Under the pieces are notes generated by a model. That model ran no database searches. It was not told the DNA's origin and worked only from the letters and a program-made list of their open reading frames with translations. A stretch of 64,000 bases of DNA from Sphingomicrobium aestuariivivum (GTDB lineage Bacteria; Pseudomonadota; Alphaproteobacteria; Sphingomonadales; Sphingomonadaceae), in NCBI RefSeq assembly GCF_024721585.1, contig NZ_CP102629.1, forward strand, positions 62,001-126,000, written 5' to 3'. Of this stretch, positions 14,306-23,668 are shown piece by piece. Position 1 is the stretch's first letter; every line of letters begins with the position of its first letter. The translations under genes and the position numbers were made by a program.

Positions 14306-16666
14306 CTAGAAATCCACTTCCAGTGACAGCTTGGCCTCGCGGCCGCGGGCGTAGGCGCCCTCGAACACCTGAAAGGCATCGGACAGGACACCCGAGACGA
14401 GATAGTGGGTATCGAAGACATTGTGAACCGAGCCGATCAGCGCGAGCCCGCGCTTGTCGTCGCGCCACGCGACATTGGCGTCGAGCAGGGCGTAATCGTC
14501 CTGCGCGATCGCCTCGGTGTTGAAGGCGTCGGTGTAATAGCCGCTGCGATAGGATAGATCGACGCGCGGGGTCAGCGACTGGTCCGGTGACAGGTCGAAG
14601 CGGTGCTGCGCGCCCGCCGCCACGGTCCAGCGCGAGATGAGCGCGAGGTCGTTGTCGGGATCGACGAAGGTGACCGCCTCGTCGATCTCCTCATAGCCCG
14701 CGTCGGTATAACCGAGGCTGGCCTCGGCGAAGAAGCCGCCACCGGGATCGAGCTGCATCTCGGCCTCGAAGCCCTTGATGCTGGCGCTGGCGGCATTCTG
14801 GAAGACGGGGGCGACGCTGGTGAAGACCTGGATCTGGAGGTCCTTGTAGTCGCTCGAGAAGGCCGCGACATTGAGGCGGAGGAGGCCGCCCGGACTATTG
14901 TACTTGGCGCCTACCTCGTAGGTGCTGACCGTCTCGGGCGCGATCGAGGGGATGGCCTCGGCGGGGTCGAGGATCGGCGTGGTGATGCCCGGGATGATCG
15001 GCGGGAAGACGCGCTGGGTGAAGCCGCCCGACTTGAAGCCCTCCGACCAGCTTGCATAGAGCAGGAGCGGCTCGCTCGGGCGGAAAGCGATGTTGAGGTG
15101 GGGGGTGAAGGCGTCGTAGCGGCGGGTCGCCTCGACATTGGGCAGGATGCGCGTGCCGGGCGCGAAGATGGGCGCGTCGAAGGGCGGCAGGAAGGGCAGC
15201 TTGTTCTCGAGGATGACCTGGTCGGGCGTGAAGCTCTTGGTCTCCTCGGTGTAGCGGATGCCCGCGGTAAGGCTGAGGCTGTCGGTGACATCGAAGGTGC
15301 CCTGCGCGAAGCCGGCGATGCTGCTGCCCTCGAAGGCGCCCCCCGAGCGGAAGCGCGAGACGACGAAGTCGAGGATGTTGGGGTTGGTGCCCGTCTCACG
15401 GAAGAAATAGCCGCCGATGATCCAGTCGAGCCGCCGGTCGAAGGAGCGACCGAGCAGCTGCAGCTCCTGGCTGTACTGATACTGGCTGAGCTCGTCGGCG
15501 AAATGGTTGACGGTGAAGGGCGAGACGTCGCCATCGCGCGCGAAGGCGCTGTCGATGGTGCGATAGGCGCTGATGGACTTCAGCGTGAGATCATCGGCCA
15601 CGTCCCATTCGCCGATCAGCGAGAAGCCGAAGATGTCGCTGTCCGAAAAGGTCGGGCCGGTGCCGAGGTTGGTAAATCGCCCCGCGACATAGCGATCATC
15701 GAGGCAGCCATCGACGTCGGGATTATAGGGCATGGCGGCCGTTGCGCAGGGCATCGGCCCGCCGCCCGCCATCAGGTTGGCAAGGACATTGTGGATGTCG
15801 ACGAAGGGCGGGGCGGCAAGGGTCGTGCCATAGTTGATGCCGACGAGGCTGTAGGGCGCGCCATTCTCGCGCAGGTGCGTATAGTCGAGGGCGAGGTCGA
15901 GCGTGACCGTGTCGCTGGGGTAAGCGCGCAGCGCGGCGCGGCCGACGAAGCGGTTCGAATTGCCCAGCCAGCGGTCGTCGAAGGGGCGGTAGACATAGCC
16001 GTCCTGCCCGAAATAGCCGCCCGCGAGGCGCATCGCGACATCCTCGCCCAGCGGGATGTTGTAGCTCGCCTTGGCCTCGACGAGATCGTCGGTGCCATAA
16101 GCGAAGCTGGCATGGCCTTCCTCGCGCGAGGGATTGGGTGCGCTGGTGGTGATCGAGATCGCCCCGCCGATGGTGTTGCGGCCGAACAAGGTCCCCTGCG
16201 GGCCGCGCAGCACCTCGACGCGCTCGATGTCGACGAGGTCGAGCACCGAGCCGACCGAGCGGGCGAGATAGACGCCGTCGACATAAACGCCGACGCCGGG
16301 GTCGATGGTCGGGACGAAGTCCGACTGGCCGATTCCGCGAATGAAAATGGCGGCATTGTTGGTGAGCCCGCCAAAGGCCGGATTGTTGCGGAAGGTAAGG
16401 TTGGGGGTGATGTTGGCGAGCGCATCGGAGGTGTCGACCCCGCGCGCGGCGAGTGCCTCGGCAGTAAAGGCGGAGACGGCAATGGGCGTGTCCTGCAGCA
16501 GTTCCTCGCGGCGGCGCGCGGTGATGATGATGGGGCCGCCCAGCGCGGCATCCAGTTCCTCGGCGCTCAGCGGGCGGCTGGGCGACCGACCGTCATCGGC
16601 GGCTGCGTCCTGTGTAGTCGCAGGGGTGGCGAGCAGCGCGCTCGCCACTGCCAAGGTCGTCATCAT
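14306..16666 (-). CDS. TonB-dependent outer-membrane receptor
   Basis: A 786-residue protein with a signal peptide (about 1-22). A TonB-box-like segment (IIITARRREE, about 50) precedes the plug domain, which carries the conserved plug motifs IRGIGQS and VEVLRGPQGTLFGRNTIGG (about 135-165). A 22-strand-type barrel ends LSLEVDF with a terminal Phe. It belongs to the iron-complex/unknown-substrate receptors abundant in sphingomonads; no substrate can be inferred. It starts one base after the cyclase stop, with AAGGGGTGA inside the cyclase 3' end as the ribosome site. Coupling to a cyclase and a c-heme protein is unusual. Confidence 0.92.
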   Translation of the reverse strand: MMTTLAVASALLATPATTQDAAADDGRSPSRPLSAEELDAALGGPIIITARRREELLQDTPIAVSAFTAEALAARGVDTSDALANITPNLTFRNNPAFGGLTNNAAIFIRGIGQSDFVPTIDPGVGVYVDGVYLARSVGSVLDLVDIERVEVLRGPQGTLFGRNTIGGAISITTSAPNPSREEGHASFAYGTDDLVEAKASYNIPLGEDVAMRLAGGYFGQDGYVYRPFDDRWLGNSNRFVGRAALRAYPSDTVTLDLALDYTHLRENGAPYSLVGINYGTTLAAPPFVDIHNVLANLMAGGGPMPCATAAMPYNPDVDGCLDDRYVAGRFTNLGTGPTFSDSDIFGFSLIGEWDVADDLTLKSISAYRTIDSAFARDGDVSPFTVNHFADELSQYQYSQELQLLGRSFDRRLDWIIGGYFFRETGTNPNILDFVVSRFRSGGAFEGSSIAGFAQGTFDVTDSLSLTAGIRYTEETKSFTPDQVILENKLPFLPPFDAPIFAPGTRILPNVEATRRYDAFTPHLNIAFRPSEPLLLYASWSEGFKSGGFTQRVFPPIIPGITTPILDPAEAIPSIAPETVSTYEVGAKYNSPGGLLRLNVAAFSSDYKDLQIQVFTSVAPVFQNAASASIKGFEAEMQLDPGGGFFAEASLGYTDAGYEEIDEAVTFVDPDNDLALISRWTVAAGAQHRFDLSPDQSLTPRVDLSYRSGYYTDAFNTEAIAQDDYALLDANVAWRDDKRGLALIGSVHNVFDTHYLVSGVLSDAFQVFEGAYARGREAKLSLEVDF

Positions 16667-16667
16667 G

Positions 16668-19600
16668 TCAGCTCACCCCTTTTTGCAGCTCCGGAAACTC
16701 CTGCTTCACCCGGTCTGCCCAGAGGCAGGCCCCCTCATGCCGACAGGCGCCAACGGCGCGGCGGGCGATATTGAGCGACAATGCCTCGTCGCCGCGTTTG
16801 GCGGCGAGCATGGCGCGGGCAAGGAGAAGCGGCGCGCGTGCCTGCTCCTCGCCCGATAGAAGGATGGCGCTGTCCGCCTCGGCGATCACCGCCTCGGCCT
16901 CGTCGAGCCGGTCGGTGTCGACCAGCGCGCGGGCAAGGATCGCCGAGAAAATCGGCTGCCATGTCTTGAAGCCGGTCTTGTCCCAGTGCGCGAGCCCCCC
17001 CTGCATCATCTCGATGCCCCTGTCGCTGTCGCCTTGCCGGCTGTAGCTCCAGCCCTTGGCGAAGGTCGCCATGGCGACGAATTCGGGGAACCCTTGCGCG
17101 GTGGAGAAGTCGTGCGCGACCGCCGCCTGCTCTGCGCAGGCCTCCACGTCGTCGCGCAGCATCGAGCCGACGAACCTGGCCAGCTGGGAGAAGCCCGTGG
17201 CATGGGGGAATTTCAATTCGCGCGCGAAGGTGGCGGCATCTTCGGCGAGCGCCTTGGCCTCGGCTTCCTTGCCCAGCACGCTCTTGGCGAGCGAGAGGTA
17301 GAAGCGCCCGAAAATGCCGAATTCCATGAGATATCGGGCGTAGAGCGGCTTGTGGACCGCGGGGTCGTAGCGCCGCGCAGTCTCGTCCAGCAGGGTTTCG
17401 GTCTCGCGCGTGCGCCCGGCGTGCCAGCCGATGAGGCCGCGCATGGTGAGGCGCGCGAAATCGAGCCCCTGGTCGGCCTCGGCGCGTTGCTCGGCCATCT
17501 CGTCGAGAAGGTCGACGCGTTCGAGCGCCTCGTCGAAGTCGCCGCGCGCCCAATTGTGCAGCGCGGTGTGAAAGATGACTTGCTCGCGCATGTCGTCGAT
17601 GCCGAGCTTCTCGAGCAGGGCGCGGGCGCGTTCCTGCGCCTCGCCGAAGGCGGGATTGCCCGGGCCGCGCATGACCATGAGCACCGGCCCCTGGACGGCG
17701 CGGATCGACAGTTCGAGCCGGTCGCGCTCCTCGCCCTCGGGGAGACGCTCGACCTGTTCGAGCGCATTGTCGAGATTGGTCGCCGCCTCGGGGACCGCAC
17801 CGAGGCTGGCGTTCTGCCGGGCAGCGCGCAGGTACCAGTCGGCCGCGGCGCGCGCGTCGCCGCCGCTGGCATAATGGCCCGCGACGACCGAGGCGGGAAT
17901 TTCGCGCCCGCCCTGTTCGCTGAGGAGGTGGGCCGCGCGCAGGTGCAACGCGCGGCGGCGGTCGGCATCGAGCGTGTCGTAGATGCCGTCGCGGATGAGC
18001 GCATGGCTGAAGGAGCATTGGTCGGCGGCGTCGATCTCGAGGATCTGCTGGTGCGACAATTCGTCCTGCACCTGTTCGGCATGGGCAGGGGCGACGTTGC
18101 ACATCATCGCCGCGGTCATGGCGAGGAAGGTGCGGCCTAGGACCGAGCCCGCCTTGGCGAAATTGCGCTGTTCCTCGTCGAGCCGGTCGAGCTTGGACAG
18201 CACGATACCCGACAGGCTCAGCGGGACGCGATGCTGGAGGCCGCTGTCGCGATGCTTGGAAGTGAGCTTGGCATATTCCTCGAGGAAGAGGGGCACACCC
18301 TCGGCCATCTCGACGACCTCGTCGATGCGCTCGGGGCTGAGCCCGTGGGCGGCGGCAACGGCGCGGGCCAGTTCCCCGGCATGCTCGGCACTCAGGGGCT
18401 CGAGCCGGAGTTCCTGCTTGAAGCCGCACTGCTCGATCGCCGGCTCACCTTCGGGGCGGGTGGTGGCGACGAGGAGGATGGGGAATTCGTCGACGCGGGC
18501 CGCGACGCGGGCCATGAATTCCAGCGTCGTCGGGTCGATCCAGTGCACGTCCTCGAAGACGAGGGTAAAGGCCTTGTCGCTGCCGACCGAGCCGAACATG
18601 CGGTCGATGAGGATATCGAAGCTGCGCTGGCGCTTCAGCGTGGCGCTGTCGTCGCCCTCGGGCGGCCCTTCGGGCGCGGTGGGGGCAACAAGGTCGAGGA
18701 GCGCGGTGGTCTCCTTCTCGTCGGCATTCCACACCGCCTGGAACAGGCGGGTGAGCTTGCGGCGGCGCACCTCGTCGCTGTCGCTCGGGCGCACGCCGGT
18801 GACCCAGTCGAGATAGGCGGTGACGGGATGCAGCGCGACCGAACTATATTCGGGGGCGCATTGCAGGACGAAGCTGGGCACGCCCGCCACATCCTCATGG
18901 TCGCCCAACGCCTGGAAGATGCGCGACTTGCCGATGCCGGGCGGGCCGCACAGGCTGATCGAGCTGCCATGGCCGGCACGCGCGTCGCGAATGCCTTCGA
19001 GCAGGGTCTCGAGCGTTTGCTGCCGCCCGATCAACGGCCCGTCGAAGCGGTCGCGGCGGGCATGGAAGCGGGTGACGTCGGCACTGGCCGCACGGTTGAC
19101 CTCGTAGACCGGCTTGGGCTCGGCAAAGCCCTTCACCTTGCGCGCGCCGAGGGCCCGCGTCTTGAAGCTGCCGCCGACGAGGTCGAGCGTGTCCTCGCAG
19201 ATCACGACACTCCCGGTCTCGGCGAGGTCCTGCAGGCGCGAGGCGAGGTTGACGCAGGCGCCGACGGTCTCGCCGCCGAACTGGTCGCTGCCGCGCGCGA
19301 TGATGGCGGTGCCGCTGGCGATGCCGATGCGTGTGGCGAGCGGGTGGTCGCCGCCCTCGTTGGACGCATCGAGCGAGGCGAGGATCTCGAGCGCGGCGGA
19401 CACCGCGCGGCTGGCATCATCCTCCTCGGCGGTGGGATAGCCGAAGAAGCACATCACCCCGTCGCCCTGATATTGCGCCACCGTGCCGCCGCGCGAGCGC
19501 ACGGCGGTGGTGCAGAGCGAATGGAAGCCTCGCAGCGTGGCGGCATAGTCGTCCGCGCCGAGCGCTTCCATGAGGTCGGTCGAGCCGACGAGGTCGGCGA

Positions 19601-19673
19601 ACAGCACGCTGATCCGGCGCCGCTCGAAGTCGGCGCCGGACCCGGGGAGAGAGGGCATGCTGCTGGCCATCAT
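16668..19673 (-). CDS. Class III adenylate/guanylate cyclase with AAA ATPase and TPR domains
   Basis: A 1001-residue cytoplasmic protein. The N-terminal catalytic domain (about 20-195) keeps both metal-binding aspartates (FADLVGST, D27; YQGDGV, D71) and the Asn/Arg transition-state pair (VNLASRL), so it should be active. A STAND/AAA-like ATPase follows, with P-loop GPPGIGKS (about 243) and a Walker B-like LVFEDVHW (about 370). Helical TPR repeats run from about 600 to the end. The architecture matches bacterial cyclase-AAA-TPR regulators. The start ATG at 19673 has GAGGTAG ahead and lies five bases after the heme protein. Product specificity (cAMP or cGMP) cannot be fixed by eye. Confidence 0.9.
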   Translation of the reverse strand: MMASSMPSLPGSGADFERRRISVLFADLVGSTDLMEALGADDYAATLRGFHSLCTTAVRSRGGTVAQYQGDGVMCFFGYPTAEEDDASRAVSAALEILASLDASNEGGDHPLATRIGIASGTAIIARGSDQFGGETVGACVNLASRLQDLAETGSVVICEDTLDLVGGSFKTRALGARKVKGFAEPKPVYEVNRAASADVTRFHARRDRFDGPLIGRQQTLETLLEGIRDARAGHGSSISLCGPPGIGKSRIFQALGDHEDVAGVPSFVLQCAPEYSSVALHPVTAYLDWVTGVRPSDSDEVRRRKLTRLFQAVWNADEKETTALLDLVAPTAPEGPPEGDDSATLKRQRSFDILIDRMFGSVGSDKAFTLVFEDVHWIDPTTLEFMARVAARVDEFPILLVATTRPEGEPAIEQCGFKQELRLEPLSAEHAGELARAVAAAHGLSPERIDEVVEMAEGVPLFLEEYAKLTSKHRDSGLQHRVPLSLSGIVLSKLDRLDEEQRNFAKAGSVLGRTFLAMTAAMMCNVAPAHAEQVQDELSHQQILEIDAADQCSFSHALIRDGIYDTLDADRRRALHLRAAHLLSEQGGREIPASVVAGHYASGGDARAAADWYLRAARQNASLGAVPEAATNLDNALEQVERLPEGEERDRLELSIRAVQGPVLMVMRGPGNPAFGEAQERARALLEKLGIDDMREQVIFHTALHNWARGDFDEALERVDLLDEMAEQRAEADQGLDFARLTMRGLIGWHAGRTRETETLLDETARRYDPAVHKPLYARYLMEFGIFGRFYLSLAKSVLGKEAEAKALAEDAATFARELKFPHATGFSQLARFVGSMLRDDVEACAEQAAVAHDFSTAQGFPEFVAMATFAKGWSYSRQGDSDRGIEMMQGGLAHWDKTGFKTWQPIFSAILARALVDTDRLDEAEAVIAEADSAILLSGEEQARAPLLLARAMLAAKRGDEALSLNIARRAVGACRHEGACLWADRVKQEFPELQKGVS

Positions 19674-19678
19674 CTACC

Positions 19679-21115
19679 TCAGTGCGCGTCGAAGTCGTCG
19701 AAGGAATAGGCCTCGTTGCCGACCGCCGCGGCCTGCGCGCCGAGCGCAAACATGATCGCATAGTCATAGTCCAGACCGCGCGGGAAGTTCTTGTAGGACA
19801 CCCCGTATTTGCCCGGATAATTCTGGAACCAGCGGTTCCACTCCGGCGACCCCTGGTCATAGAGCACGAAGGGCGCACCGTCGGGCGGGAAGGACCGGTT
19901 GGGCGCGGGATAGATGTTCTCGGTCCAGGGATATTCGGCGGCAAGGTGGCAACTCATGCACGAGGAGGCGCCGACATCCATCGGGTCGATCGCCGTGTTG
20001 TTGCCGCCCATGAAGAGGACATTCTGCCGCCCGGCGACATCATTGGGACCGGCCAGCCGACCGCCCCAGCCGCGCGTCCCGTGGACGTAGAGCGGGGCGT
20101 TGGTGTTGAACCAGGTTTCGGTGAGGTTGGCGGGGTCGCCGTTGTTGCCGCCCGGCGTCGTGGCCAGCTGGGGATCGTTGCCCCACATGGCGCCGAGCGG
20201 GACGAAGCGGTCCCACGGCGTGTCGCCCGCGGCATTGGCGTCATAGACGAGGGCCGCGAACACCCAGCCCGTAGTGGGCGAGGCGCCCTTGTCCTTGACC
20301 GCGATGCTGATCTGGATGGGATAGGCGTTGATTACCTGTGCCGCGCCGCTGGCGGGCGGGTTGGTGGGGTCGTAGCCCGCGGGGATCGGCGGGCGATAGA
20401 CCTGCCAGACCGAGGCATTGGTGGTCACCGCCCATTCCTCGGGCGGGGTGGTGACCGCCTCGATCTTCAGCGCCACCGAGCCGTCGGGAAAGTCGATGGC
20501 GTCGATATTGGGCGCATAGGGGTTGGCCCACACCTCGCCGAGCATGACGGCGGCCGTCTCGTTGTAATAGATGGAAGCATGGTTCTGAACCGGTCCCGAC
20601 GGCACCGGCCCGACATGGCCGGGGTCGAACCGGTTGGTGGCGTAGACGGCCGCCGGCTCGATCTGCCCCGTGTAGGTGTTCATGATCGGCTCGCGCCCGG
20701 AGCTGGGATCGATCGAGCCGTCGGCGAGGCGGTCGCCCTGGCCGATCCACACCATGTCGTACCAGCCGTTTTCGGCCGGGTCCCAGTGCGACTGGGCATT
20801 GACCAGTTCGCCGATGGTCGGCGCGAGATATGCCTTGAGGAGGCCGAGATAGATCGGCGCGTAGGTCAAGCTGATCGCCTGGTCGGCGACGAAGCCCTCG
20901 CGCGTCGCGCTATCGGCGGTCGGATAGTCGTGGTTGGCGACCGTGAAGGGGCCGGTATATTCGGCGCGGGTCGGATAGTTGCCGTTGTTGACGGCATAGG
21001 GATCGTTGGGCGCGCCCTGCGCCTGCGCGGCATGATAGATGCTGCCCGACAGCGTGATGATCCCGGCGCCGAGCACGAGCGCGCCCTTCTTTCCCATGCG
21101 TTTGCGTTCCGTCAT
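19679..21115 (-). CDS. Secreted single-heme c-type protein, hypothetical
   Basis: A 478-residue protein with a signal peptide (basic start, hydrophobic about 10-32 ending AQA). One CXXCH heme-attachment motif (SCMSCH) lies near residue 390 in the last fifth of the protein. The rest is a large beta-rich, Asn/Pro/Gly-rich region with no recognised fold. The family is not recognised; I infer a periplasmic redox or sensor protein. It is the first gene of the operon with the cyclase, receptor and channel. The predicted c-heme needs the cytochrome maturation system, part of which lies at 63140 onward. Confidence 0.7.
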   Translation of the reverse strand: MTERKRMGKKGALVLGAGIITLSGSIYHAAQAQGAPNDPYAVNNGNYPTRAEYTGPFTVANHDYPTADSATREGFVADQAISLTYAPIYLGLLKAYLAPTIGELVNAQSHWDPAENGWYDMVWIGQGDRLADGSIDPSSGREPIMNTYTGQIEPAAVYATNRFDPGHVGPVPSGPVQNHASIYYNETAAVMLGEVWANPYAPNIDAIDFPDGSVALKIEAVTTPPEEWAVTTNASVWQVYRPPIPAGYDPTNPPASGAAQVINAYPIQISIAVKDKGASPTTGWVFAALVYDANAAGDTPWDRFVPLGAMWGNDPQLATTPGGNNGDPANLTETWFNTNAPLYVHGTRGWGGRLAGPNDVAGRQNVLFMGGNNTAIDPMDVGASSCMSCHLAAEYPWTENIYPAPNRSFPPDGAPFVLYDQGSPEWNRWFQNYPGKYGVSYKNFPRGLDYDYAIMFALGAQAAAVGNEAYSFDDFDAH

Positions 21116-21348
21116 ACCGCTCCCCCTTGATCAGATCCGAAAGCATGCCGGTCGCGCTGGCGGCCTGACATGTTACGCACAGGGGTGAACGGAAAGCCGC
21201 GACCCCCGGGGTCGCCGCCGATCTTCCATAACGGTTACGACACGATAGCCGATACCACCCGAATTTCCCTATTCTCCACGGTTTGACGTTTAATCTGCTT
21301 TAACATCATTGCCAAGCGATATTATTTCATCACGATGACACGGCACCG

Positions 21349-22158
21349 TCAGATGGGGCGCTCGAAACGGTAGAGCGCCGCGCCTTCGCGCGTGTCGCAG
21401 AACATGGTCGCCAGCTTGCCGTCGACCAGATGGTGGAGGGCAAAGCCGGGGCGTCCCTCGACGATCAGCGGCCGCCCGTCGGGGCGTTCCTTGTCGAGCG
21501 GGGACAGGTCGGGCCAGGCGCGCGCCGCGGTCGAGGGGCAGATGGCGACGGGCCGCCCCTCGAAACGCGTGGTCGCAGCGACATGGACATGGCCGCAGGC
21601 GATGCCGAGGAGATGGTCGTGGGGCGCGATCGCGGCCCGCAAGTGCCTGATCCAGTCGGCGCCGGGATCGGGGTCGAGCCAGTCGAGGCCGATGCGGACC
21701 GGCGGATGGTGCAGCGCGAGCAGCGTGGGTTGCGGTGCGCAGGAGGCGAGGGCGGCATCGAGCCTTGCCGCGCGCTCCTCGTCGAACCAGCCGCCATGCT
21801 GCGGCGCGGCGCTGGTGTCGGCGAGGACGACGGCCAGCGCGTCGAACCGGGCGACGGGGCCGCCGATGCGGTTGCGGTCGGGGAGGCCCTCGATCGCTTC
21901 GGCATAGGCCTCGGGCCGGTCATGGTTGCCCAGCGTCGCCAGCCAGGGGGTGTCGAGCGCGGCCATCCGTTCGAGAAAGCGCGCATAGGAGCCGACATCG
22001 CCATGCTCGCAAATGTCGCCGGTGACGAGATAGAGGTCGGGACGGCGCCCGAGACTGTCGATCGCGGCGAGCGCCTCGTCGAAGCGGGCAAGGTTGGTGC
22101 CGGCGACCGGATCATGGTCCGGCGCGAGGTGGAGGTCCGAGAGCTGCGCGATCAGCAT
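21349..22158 (-). CDS. CpdA-like metallophosphoesterase (predicted cyclic-nucleotide phosphodiesterase)
   Basis: A 269-residue cytosolic protein with all class III phosphodiesterase metal motifs in order: SDLHL (about 7-11), TGDICEHG (about 46), GNHD (about 78), LALHHPP (about 150) and GHVH (about 190). This set fits 3',5'-cAMP phosphodiesterases of the CpdA group, but related enzymes hydrolyse other phosphoesters. It lies on the same strand just upstream of the operon that contains a class III cyclase, which supports a role in cyclic-nucleotide turnover. It ends about 230 bases before that operon, so separate transcription is likely. Confidence 0.8.
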   Translation of the reverse strand: MLIAQLSDLHLAPDHDPVAGTNLARFDEALAAIDSLGRRPDLYLVTGDICEHGDVGSYARFLERMAALDTPWLATLGNHDRPEAYAEAIEGLPDRNRIGGPVARFDALAVVLADTSAAPQHGGWFDEERAARLDAALASCAPQPTLLALHHPPVRIGLDWLDPDPGADWIRHLRAAIAPHDHLLGIACGHVHVAATTRFEGRPVAICPSTAARAWPDLSPLDKERPDGRPLIVEGRPGFALHHLVDGKLATMFCDTREGAALYRFERPI

Positions 22159-22167
22159 GGCGCGCTC

Positions 22168-23040
22168 CTAGTGGTGGACCCGCCGCCGCAGCACGCCGCC
22201 CATCGCCTCGCGCGCGCTCGTGGTGACGATGAAGGCCTTGGGGTCGATGGCGTGCACGGCATTGCGCAGCGCGGGCACCTCGAGGCGCGTCACCACGGTG
22301 GAGATGATGTCGACCGGCTGGCTCTGGTCGAAGGCGCCGGGGAGAAAGCCGCGCTCGCCCTTGTAAACGGTGATGCCGCGCTTCAATTCGAGCGCGATGA
22401 CCTGCTTGATTTCCTCGCTCTTGCCCGAGACGATCGTCATGCTCGTATATTCCTCGACCCCGTCGACGACGAAGTCGGCCATGCGCGAGGCCGAATAATA
22501 TGTGAGGGTAGAATAGAGCGCGGTCTCGAAGCCGAGCCCGAGGGCGGCGACCGCGAAGATGAGGATGTTGAGCCCGAGGATGATCTCGCTCGTCGTGAAG
22601 GCGAGATGGCGGCCCGTGTAGAGCGCGAGCACCTCGATGCCGTCGAGCGCCGCCCCGCCGCGCATCGCCAGGCCGAAGCCGACGCCGAGGAAGACACCCC
22701 CGAACACCGCCACCAGCAAGCGGTCGGAGGTGATGGTGGGAAAGGGGATGACGAGGAGGACGATCCCGAAGGCGATGCAGGTGACCAGCATGCGGATCGC
22801 GAAGGCCTTGCTCACCAGCTTCCACGCCGCGAATACGAAGGGCAGGTTGAAGGCCACGATCAGGTAGGCGATGTTGATGTGGTAGAATTCGTGCACCAGC
22901 AGGCTGATGCCGGTCACCCCGCCGTCGAAGAAATGGTTGGGGATGAGGAAGCCGCGCAGCGCGAAGCCCGAAATGAGGATACCCAGCCAGATATAGGCGA
23001 CGTCGCGCCAGTCGAGCTTGGTTTCCGACGTCGCTGCCAT
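22168..23040 (-). CDS. YitT family membrane protein (DUF2179 C-terminal domain)
   Basis: The ATG at 23040 with GAGGGGGAT ahead gives 290 residues; a longer frame from 23082 adds 14 residues without support. Five or six hydrophobic helices (about 15-185) are followed by a soluble C-terminal domain (about 200-285). This carries YTSMTIVSGKSEEIK and ITVYKGERGF, typical of YitT/DUF2179 proteins. The function of the family is unknown; the C-terminal domain resembles small ligand-binding sensors. The gene starts nine bases before the phosphodiesterase and is probably cotranscribed with it. Confidence 0.85.
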   Translation of the reverse strand: MAATSETKLDWRDVAYIWLGILISGFALRGFLIPNHFFDGGVTGISLLVHEFYHINIAYLIVAFNLPFVFAAWKLVSKAFAIRMLVTCIAFGIVLLVIPFPTITSDRLLVAVFGGVFLGVGFGLAMRGGAALDGIEVLALYTGRHLAFTTSEIILGLNILIFAVAALGLGFETALYSTLTYYSASRMADFVVDGVEEYTSMTIVSGKSEEIKQVIALELKRGITVYKGERGFLPGAFDQSQPVDIISTVVTRLEVPALRNAVHAIDPKAFIVTTSAREAMGGVLRRRVHH

Positions 23041-23300
23041 GACTGATCCCCCTCGCGGCCCGATAATCCGGCACCGGCACAATAGGGCAGCTTAACCTGG
23101 CTTGTGCAAGTCGATTATTGACGCGAGCCTGAGCGCAGCCGCCCGGTCAAGCGGCCGACGACAGAGGTGCGCGCGAGAAGTCACTGGTATCAGGCGTAAA
23201 ATGGCGGGCGGACGGGGGCTCGAACGGACAGACGTCCTTTTATCGGGCGATGGTCGCCGGCAACGGCCCCGACGCGCTTGCTCGCGGCGGCGTGCCTGCC
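23041..23300. other. Intergenic region without recognised gene
   Basis: About 260 bases upstream of the YitT gene. ORFs here lack homology cues and ribosome sites. A segment near 23217 resembles a tRNA T-arm in isolation, but no cloverleaf can be built around it. Confidence 0.5.
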
Positions 23301-23513
23301 CTAGCAGCGCACGCCCATGACATTGGATTGGCGCGGCGAGCCGTTGCAATCGCTGTCGATGGTCACGGCTTCGCGTATCTCGGCCTTGATCGTTTCCATC
23401 AGGCTGTCGTCGCGGCGAGGCGTGTCGCGAACGGCCTTGTTCCCGAAGGCATAGAGGACGCCCGTATCGCGCGTGATCTCGCGGCCGATACCGGCACCGC
23501 GATTGTCGGCCAT
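23301..23513 (-). CDS. Small hypothetical protein (70 aa)
   Basis: An ATG at 23513 starts 70 codons whose third positions are almost all G or C, the usage of real genes in this window. The peptide is soluble and rich in Arg, Asp and Ala, with two Cys near the end (DCNG and VRC). It lies divergent from the large surface protein, about 155 bases away. I recognise no family. The frame also stays open upstream through a TTG at 23519, so the start is uncertain. Confidence 0.4.
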   Translation of the reverse strand: MADNRGAGIGREITRDTGVLYAFGNKAVRDTPRRDDSLMETIKAEIREAVTIDSDCNGSPRQSNVMGVRC

Positions 23514-23668
23514 GGCCAAAGCGGCAGTGCTCGCCGCCCCCTCGCTCTCGAGACCCGCCGAAAAGAAAAAATGCGCTTTCCGGCGCCAACTCCATCCGTA
23601 TTGAACCGAATCTTAACGGCTGCCGCCTTAGTCGGTCTATCCCACCTATCTCTTTCCAAGGTATTACT

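Noticed and set aside
14603-16774. 723-codon plus-strand ORF opposite the TonB receptor
   Set aside because: Antisense shadow of a gene with clear plug and barrel motifs.
18231-19709. 492-codon plus-strand ORF opposite the cyclase
   Set aside because: Shadow; the minus strand carries intact cyclase motifs.
23200-23240. T-arm-like segment suggesting a tRNA
   Set aside because: No matching acceptor, D or anticodon stems could be built around it.
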